Assembly: GCA_963736235.1 (NCBI GenBank) | Contig: CAVTOR010000008.1 | Coordinates: 50,753-114,752, forward strand | Direction: 5' to 3' | Length of the DNA: 64,000 bases | Source of the DNA: CAVORB01 sp963736235 | Lineage (GTDB): Bacteria; Pseudomonadota; Gammaproteobacteria; Chromatiales; Chromatiaceae | Shown: positions 58,362 through 64,000 of the stretch, piece by piece | Position numbering within the stretch: position 1 is the first letter of the stretch | Layout: each line of letters begins with the position of its first letter | Made by a program: the position numbers and the translations under genes | The notes under the pieces: model-generated | Seen by the model: the letters and a program-made list of their open reading frames with translations, nothing else | Told to the model about the DNA's origin: nothing | Database searches by the model: none

Positions 58362-58916
58362 TCATTCCGGCTCGGCGAGCAGGCCCTCGAGCGCGGCCTC
58401 GATCTGGCCCGCCCGGATATCGCCCTCGTGGGTCTCGCCAAAGAAGCGGTAGCGAATTCGGCCCTGCCGGTCGACGAGGTAGAAGGCCGGCCAGAAGCGA
58501 TTGTCCAGCGCCTCCCAGTAGCGGAAATCGTTGTCGATCATCACCGGGTGATCCAGTCCGAACTCCCGCACCTTCGCGGCCACCGCTTTCGGGTCCCGCT
58601 CACGATCGTACTCCGGGCTGTGAATCCCGATCACCGTGAGGCCGCGAGGGCCATACCGCTCCTCGACCGACCGCAGCCAGGGGAAGGAGCGGTAGCAGTT
58701 CCAGCACTCGAAGGTCCAGACGTCAATCAGCACCACCCGGCCGCGCAGGTCCGCGATGCGCATCGGCTTGGCGTTGATCCAGGCAGCCGGCCGATCCTGG
58801 GTGAATTCGGGGGCGCGCTGCCACTCCGCAAGCGCGGGGGCCGCGATTACCAGGCACGCGCACAGCAGGGCGGTCAGGCGCAAGAGCCTAAGGTGCGCAA
58901 GGGATCGAGTCTGCAT
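58362..58916 (-). CDS. TlpA-like thioredoxin-fold exported protein
   Basis: This is a 184-residue periplasmic redoxin. The signal is ALLCACLVIAAPALA. The thioredoxin domain has WTFECWNCYRSFPWL, a CxxC-type active site with CWNC, and VIGIHSPEYDRERDPKAV, typical of the TlpA/DipZ C-terminal branch. It probably keeps apo-cytochromes or other periplasmic thiols reduced. The frame is intact. It is separated by 85 bases from the ABC gene downstream on the same strand. Confidence 0.88.
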   Translation of the reverse strand: MQTRSLAHLRLLRLTALLCACLVIAAPALAEWQRAPEFTQDRPAAWINAKPMRIADLRGRVVLIDVWTFECWNCYRSFPWLRSVEERYGPRGLTVIGIHSPEYDRERDPKAVAAKVREFGLDHPVMIDNDFRYWEALDNRFWPAFYLVDRQGRIRYRFFGETHEGDIRAGQIEAALEGLLAEPE

Positions 58917-59127
58917 GAGGTTCTCCGCTTGACCAGGAGTGATCGTGTGGCCCGGTAGCCTGCCGAGATGGCCGGGTCGAGGCCGCGCTCGCCGGGGCTA
59001 GGTTCTCATGAGCATGAGACCGCCTAACCCGCGCCCCCGTTTCAGCGCGCAGCCAAGCCCGCTTGCGGCGCCGGCACCAGTGTGCCAGGGTTGCGCCCGC
59101 CCGGACGCGCAGGAAGGTAACAAGACC

Positions 59128-60965
59128 ATGCCCCACATCACCGAGACCCTGGCCCTGATCGTCGTCGTTGGCCTGGCTGCACAATGGCTGGGATGGCGGC
59201 TCAGGATCCCGGCCATCGTCCTCCTCAGCCTGTTCGGGCTGCTGGTGGGGCCGGTGCTCGGCATCATTCGCCCGAGCGTCGCGCTCGGCGACACCTTCCA
59301 GCCGCTGATCTCAGCTCGGCGTCGCGGCCATCCTGTTCGAAGGCGGGCTCACCCTGCGGCTCAGCGAGCTGAAGAACGCGGCCGCCGGCGTCAAGCGCCT
59401 GATCACGGTGGCGGTGGCCCTCAGCCTCGCCCTGGGCTCGGCCGCGGCCCACTATGTCGGCGGCCTGTCCTGGCCGGTGGCCGTGGTGTTCGGCGCAATC
59501 GTGGTGGTGACCGGCCCGACGGTGATTCTCCCCCTGCTCCGCCAGGCCAAGCTGCGCAAGCGTCCCGCCTCCTACCTCAAATGGGAGGGCATCGTGAACG
59601 ACCCCACCGGGGCGCTGCTGGCGGTGGTGGCCTTCGAGTACTTCGTCAGCGCCGGGCAGGCGAGCATCGGCCACAGCCTGCTGGAGCTGGGCCTCGGCCT
59701 GGCTGTCGCCGGGGCCCTGGGCGGCGTCGGCGGCTGGCTGCTCGGGCGGGCCTATCTGGCCGGCCTGGTGCCGGAGTACCTCAAGGGCCCCATGGCCTTG
59801 GCCGCCGCCCTGGGCGCCTATGCGCTCTCGAACCTGGTGCTGGAGGAGGCCGGCCTCCTGGCCGCCACGGTGATGGGGCTGGTGCTGGGCAACATGAAAC
59901 TGCCGAGCATCAACGAGATCCGTCGCTTCAAGGAGAACACGGCGGTCCTGCTGGTGTCGGGGATCTTCCTGCTGCTCACCGCGGACCTCGACCCGGAGAT
60001 CATGCTCCAGCTCGACTGGCGCAGCTTCGCGCTGCTGGCGGCGATCCTGTTTCTGGTGCGGCCGCTCGCCATCGGGCTGGCGACCATCGGCGCCGGCATG
60101 ACCTGGCAGGAGCGCGTGCTGGTCGGCTGGATCGCACCCCGCGGCGTGGTGGCCGCCGCGGTGGCCGGCGTCTTCGGACCAGCCCTGGCCGCCCAGGGCT
60201 ACGGCGGGGGCGAGCTGCTGCTGCCGCTGGTGTTCGCCCTGATCCTGGTTACCGTGGTCGCTGCACGGCTTCAGCCTGGGTTGGCTGGCGAAACGGCTGG
60301 GACTCAGCGCCACCGGCGAGGGCGGTCTCCTGATCTCCGGGGCCAGCCCCTGGAGCACGGGCCTTGCGGAAACCCTCCGCAAGATGGAGGTCCCGGTGCT
60401 GGTGGCGGACAGCTCCTGGCACCGCCTGCGGGCGGCCCGCCTGGCAGGCGTACCCGTCTACTTCGGCGAGCTGCTCTCGGAGCAGGCAGAGGTGTCGCTG
60501 GAGCTGGGGGAAATGGGCAGCCTGCTCGCGGCCACCAACAACGACGCCTACAACGCACTGGTATGCGCCCACTTCGCGCCGGAGCTCGGACGGCAGCGGG
60601 CCTTCCAGCTGGCGACGGACGACGTCGCCGAGCACAAGCGTCCGGTGGCTGCCGCACGCGGGCTTACGGCCTTCGCGCAGGGAATGCAGTTCGAGGATCT
60701 CGAACGCAACTGGTACGGCGGCTGGACCTTCCAGCGCACCAATCTCACCGAGGACTACCAGCAGGAGGCCTTCCTGGCCGGCCTGCCGGAGGGCGCCCTC
60801 CCCCTGCTGGTTGTCACCGCCAAGGGCGCGGTCCGCTTGATCGGCGTCGACCACCCGCTCAAGGCGCAAGCGGGCGACCGGGTCGTCTGGTTCGGCTGCA
60901 AGCCCACCTGCGCCCAGCGACCCGAACAGGAACCGTCGGCGACGGCAGAACAGCCCCTGGTCTGA
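59128..60965 (+). CDS. Cation:proton antiporter with RCK/TrkA-like C-terminus (two frame breaks)
   Basis: This is a CPA1-type antiporter of about 610 residues. It starts MPHITETLALIVVVGLAAQW behind AGGAAGG. After a break near 59315 it continues VAAILFEGGLTLRLSELKNA, then IVVVTGPTVILPLLRQAKLR and LKWEGIVNDPTGALLAVVAF with the NDP ion motif. Further on is WIAPRGVVAAAVAGVFGPAL. A second break lies near 60262, and the soluble part LISGASPWSTGLAETLRKME is a TrkA-N-like Rossmann domain followed by a C-terminal module (RLIGVDHPLKAQAGDRVVWF). It is probably nucleotide- or ligand-regulated K+ or Na+ efflux. Confidence 0.85.
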
Positions 60966-61203
60966 ACCCCGAGACGGGAGCGAGGCAGATCGGTGCGCCG
61001 TCCGCCCGCTGGGTGAAGAGGCGACGTCCCTTGGCGCTGATCGCCTCGTCCGCCTACGTCTCGACAACGCCCAGCCCGATTCAGTGCTTGGTTGGAAGAC
61101 CGGATGACCCCGTTCCTCCCGTATGACCTCGGCCCCGATCAGTTGAGCCGGATCCCTTTTCCCCAGGAGAGGAAAAAGGAAAGACCTGACCCCGTTCTTC
61201 TCG

Positions 61204-61236
61204 AAAAAAAACGGCGGCTGCGTTGGCAGTCGCCGT
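61204..61236 (-). terminator. Intrinsic terminator of the fasciclin gene
   Basis: On the minus strand ACGGCGACTGC and GCAGCCGCCGT pair at 10 of 11 positions around a CAAC loop. Eight T follow (61204-61211 read as A on the plus strand). It lies 23 bases past the stop. This is a good intrinsic terminator. The interval 60966-61203 has no gene. Confidence 0.8.
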
Positions 61237-61258
61237 CGTTTCCAGCGTTCGCGGTCTG

Positions 61259-61850
61259 TCAGTTGGGCATGAGGACGGTGTCGATGACGTGGATCACGCC
61301 ATTGCTCGTCACAATGTCGGTCTTGACGACATTGGCGTCGTCTACTTTAACCCCGCCGTCGCTCACGACGATGGTTACGCTTTCACCCTGCACGGTCTTT
61401 GCCGAGTCGAGCTTGACGACGTCAGCCGCCATTACCTTGCCCGGTACCACGTGGTAGGTGAGCACGGCCGTGAGCTTTTTCTTGTCTGCCAATAGAGCAT
61501 CCAGGTCGGCTTGCAGGAATCTTGGCAAAGGCCTCGTCGGTCGGCGCGAAGACGGTGAAAGGACCCTCGCCCTTGAGAGTGTCTACCAAGTCGGCCGCCT
61601 TGACGGCTGCCACCAGGGTGTCAAAGCTGCCCGCGCCGACTGCGACATCGACGATGTCACCGGCCGGTGCGGCAGTTTCTTTGCCCCCGCCTTCGTGCAT
61701 CCCGGTCTTAACGTAGTGGCCGGTCTCGTTGCTGTTCTGCGACTGGTAGCCATAACCGCCGTACCCGGCGGACGCGGTCGAAAGCGCGCCCATCGCCGAG
61801 AGGGCTACGAAGGCGGTGGCGGTTATGATCGTGGCGTTTCGGAAAGACAT
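61259..61850 (-). CDS. Fasciclin-domain exported protein (one frame break)
   Basis: This is a secreted protein of about 195 residues with a signal MSFRNATIITATAFVALSAM then GALSTASA, and a Gly/Tyr-rich mature start (GYGGYGYQSQ). One fasciclin (FAS1) domain follows: IVDVAVGAGSFDTLVAAVKA, then GEGPFTVFAPTDEAFAKIP (FAS1 H1 motif). After a break near 61525 it reads DALLADKKKLTAVLTYHVVP and VHVIDTVLMPN-type H2 (here VIHVIDTVLMPN). It is probably an adhesin. It lies alone, with its own promoter and terminator. Confidence 0.87.
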
Positions 61851-61930
61851 GATGAGATACCTCGACAGATTCGGTTGATTTGGGCGATCTTGCTAGCGAA
61901 CAACATCTCGCTAACCACTCAAGTCGAGGC

Positions 61931-61958
61931 GATATACTCATTTACAATATCTGTTCAA
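61931..61958 (-). promoter_or_regulatory. Candidate sigma70 promoter of the fasciclin gene
   Basis: On the minus strand TTGAAC (61953-61958) and TATATC (61931-61936) are separated by 16 bases, about 80 bases before the ATG. The stretch 61930-61990 is strikingly AT-rich for this DNA. The rest of 61851-62376 shows no gene or RNA that I can recognise. Confidence 0.5.
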
Positions 61959-62376
61959 TATTATCTTTTCTGTATTTTTTTCTGTACGTCTATAAGACAG
62001 CCGCCAAATGTCCAGCGATTGAGGTCTCTCCGGAAGCGTCGGCTAACCGGGGCGCGTGCGGTAAGCACCGGCCTCTGGCACGCTAGCGACGGAACGATGA
62101 CAGGAGCCTGCGAAACCTGGTCTTGGCCTTCGGCGACCGGGGGCCTACACCCCAGTGGAGCAGCCCCATCGACCTGATCCAGAAGGGTGACTGGTGCGGA
62201 TCGGAGACAATCTGCACCCACTCAAAGAGAACCGCGGGCGCGTTTTCGGTGACACTACGGCACGCCCCCACCGATCGAAGCGTGCGTGGGCGAGAGAGGA
62301 TTAGGTGGAACCGTTGATCGGGGTCAGCTAAATGGTGATCCCTTATTCCGCTCGAGACTGCCGGAGGTTCAAATGC

Positions 62377-64000
62377 GGCTCTCTTTCGTCTCGTGTGGGT
62401 AACAGGGACAGAGTGCATTGATTTACGCGCCGATTCGCGCTGGCGCGGTGCGGTAGGGTGACGCCGGCAAATGAGTCAATCGGCCGGCGACCAGGTAGGC
62501 GATGGTGATCAGATGACGGGTGGTGCCGTAGCCCCTGGCCTTGGCCTTCGCGGCCTGGATGAGCGAGTTGGCCGCCTCGACGCGACCGTTGGTGAGGTTG
62601 GAGTCGAAGGCGTTGAGGATGCCCTGCCAATGCTGCTTGAGGGTGGCGGCGACCTTCTTGATCGGCGCCAGGCGGCAGCGCCGGGCCCAGCTGTACCAGC
62701 GCTGCAGCAGCGGCTCGGCCTGTGCCGGGGAGTTGGCGCTGCGGAAGATCTCGCGCAGAGCCTCCTTGATGCGATAGGCGCGGTGGGTTTTGAGATTCAG
62801 CGCCTTGATGTCGGCGAAATGCACGATCTGCTGGCGGCTCCAGGCATGCTTGTCTTTCAGCCAGAGGTAGCGGGTGCGCCGCAGTTGGGGCGTGCCTTTG
62901 ACCTCCTGGCGGCGGACCTCGTCGACGGCCTTGTTGAGGAGCTGGATGACGTGGAACTCATCGAAGGTGACCTGCGCCCACGGCAGATGCTCGCTCACAC
63001 CGGCCTGATAGCTGGCGGACATGTCGATACAGATCTCGCGGACGTTCTCGGCGCAGGCGCCGTGGGCCTCGAGGTCGTCGGCAAAGTGCCCGAGCACCTC
63101 GGCCTTGCGCCCCTCACAGGCGTAGAGCAGGCGCGCCGGCTCGAGATCGTGGAACAGACTGATGTAGTTGTGGCCGCGCCGGGCGGCGGTCTCGTCGAGA
63201 CCGACGGCGCGCACAGCGGAGAAGTCCTCCTGTGCGCGGGCCCGCTCGACATAGTGGTCCAGGGTGCGCCACAGGCGCATGTCGCTCACGCCGAGCAGCG
63301 TGCGCGACCTGGCGCACCGGCATGGCCTTGCACAGCGTCACCAGCAGTGCCTCCATCAGCAGCGTGAAGCCGCTGTTCTCGCGCGCCCAAGGCACCGGCA
63401 CCTGCGAGGTCTTCTGGCAGTCGGCGCAGCGCACTCGTGGCACCTTGGCGTGGATATAGGCCTGGAACTGGAAGAAGTTCAGATGCCGCCAGGTACGCTC
63501 GCGGGTGTCATGGACCGGTTGCCCGGCTGCACCGCAGTGCGGGCAGGCGAACTGCGCGCCGCGCGCGAAGGCGACATCGAAATCGATGCGCCCGCCTTGC
63601 GGATCGAAGCGCACATCGACGACCTCCCAGGGTGCCTGCAGGCCCAGTGCGGCAGTGAACAACGACAGCTGATCCAAACGCATGCCCTCACACGTCGACT
63701 GAAGAACAACAAATGGTTGCCGCCGAGACCGTCCCGGCGGCCTCCGTGTGGACAAAGGGTAAATGTCGCAAGCGAACGTGCGGACAAGCCGGGGACAACT
63801 CGCGGCAAGCCTGAGGCGAACTTCGCCGGGATCAGGAAGGCGAGTTGCCCCCACCTTGCCCGCACTCATTCACCCTTTGCCCACACTGCGCCGCGCCACC
63901 CCCGCTGCGAGCCGAGGACGCCTGCGGCGCAACAACAGCAAGATTTTTTCAAAAGGGTAGGAAGAATACCACCGCTACCCACACGAAACGCGACAGAGGC
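62377..64000 (-). mobile_element. ISL3-family insertion sequence, right end at the window edge
   Basis: The left end GGCTCTCTTTCGTCTCGTGT then GGGTA (62377-62401) is matched at about 19 of 25 positions by the reverse complement of the last bases of the window, GCCTCTGTCGCGTTTCGTGT then GGGTA from 64000 inward. These are terminal inverted repeats. The element would be about 1624 bp, a normal ISL3 size, with one transposase. The right end falls exactly on base 64000, so target duplication cannot be checked. The transposase has one frame break, so activity is uncertain. Confidence 0.75.
62423..63683 (-). CDS. ISL3-family transposase (one frame break)
   Basis: The start MRLDQLSLFTAALGLQAPWE is followed by the zinc-finger part: CPHCGAAGQPVHDTRERTWR, then VRCADCQKTSQVP. 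After a break near 63305 (extra base; QVARLLGVSD expected) the catalytic half continues with GLDETAARRGHNYISLFHD, where the first catalytic Asp lies. It then reads EICIDMSASYQAGVSEHLPW with the second Asp, and AFDSNLTNGRVEAANSLIQA with the Glu. The total is about 420 residues, typical for the family. It is carried within the IS element. The unbroken ancestor would be active; this copy as given is not. Confidence 0.88.

Noticed and set aside
62355..62380. GGTTCAAAT motif resembling a tRNA T-loop, just before the ISL3 left repeat
   Set aside because: The adjacent bases do not pair into a T-stem, and no acceptor or anticodon arm precedes it.

Overview
The window is high-GC DNA from a gammaproteobacterium, most likely of the Chromatiales type. 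The placement rests on gene order (gltB-aroB-aroK-pilQPONM) and on family-level recognition of the proteins; no species can be named from sequence alone. No rRNA, tRNA or CRISPR array was recognised.

Layout. (1) 1-10 kb, minus strand: the 5' part of gltB, aroB-aroK, and the type IV pilus assembly operon pilMNOPQ. (2) 10.4-21.2 kb: housekeeping genes, namely a conserved hypothetical, gltA, mdh, a collapsed malic-enzyme remnant, an SNase-like nuclease, rpmE, hemW, a TRAP solute-binding protein, uvrD and, divergently, hemE. (3) 21.4-23.1 kb: an IS630 transposase remnant and a DUF1704 (QEGLA/HExxH) protein. (4) 23.3-50.1 kb: a block of roughly 27 kb with every gene on the plus strand. It opens with a LOG-family protein and a GAF-sigma54 activator, followed by ppk2 behind a near-consensus -24/-12 promoter. 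Then come two HlyD-type adaptor loci, several envelope proteins (DUF2092, DUF900 lipoprotein, SYLF, DUF4105), a DUF1538 membrane protein translationally coupled to two PII-like proteins, a DUF3141-pta-ackA-fabI operon, an antiporter, a damaged class A beta-lactamase, a SulP transporter and a second fabI preceded by a scrap of ackA. I read this as a stress, energy-reserve and envelope block, partly inference. (5) 50.3-61 kb: mixed small genes (DUF1428, DUF1772, a VOC remnant, radical SAM, DJ-1, GGCT, OsmC, cupin), a RyR-domain protein, a lone ABC ATPase, a TlpA-like redoxin and a cation:proton antiporter. (6) 61.2-64 kb: a fasciclin-domain secreted protein and an ISL3-family insertion sequence whose right inverted repeat ends at the last base of the window.

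A dominant feature is the number of single- or double-base frame breaks, about 20 genes, including hemE and gltB. In several cases one base added or removed restores a canonical protein. I read most of these as residual consensus errors of a long-read assembly and annotate the genes as continuous. A separate class shows real loss of sequence: the malic enzyme, the beta-lactamase N-terminus, the IS630 transposase, the VOC gene and the ackA scrap.
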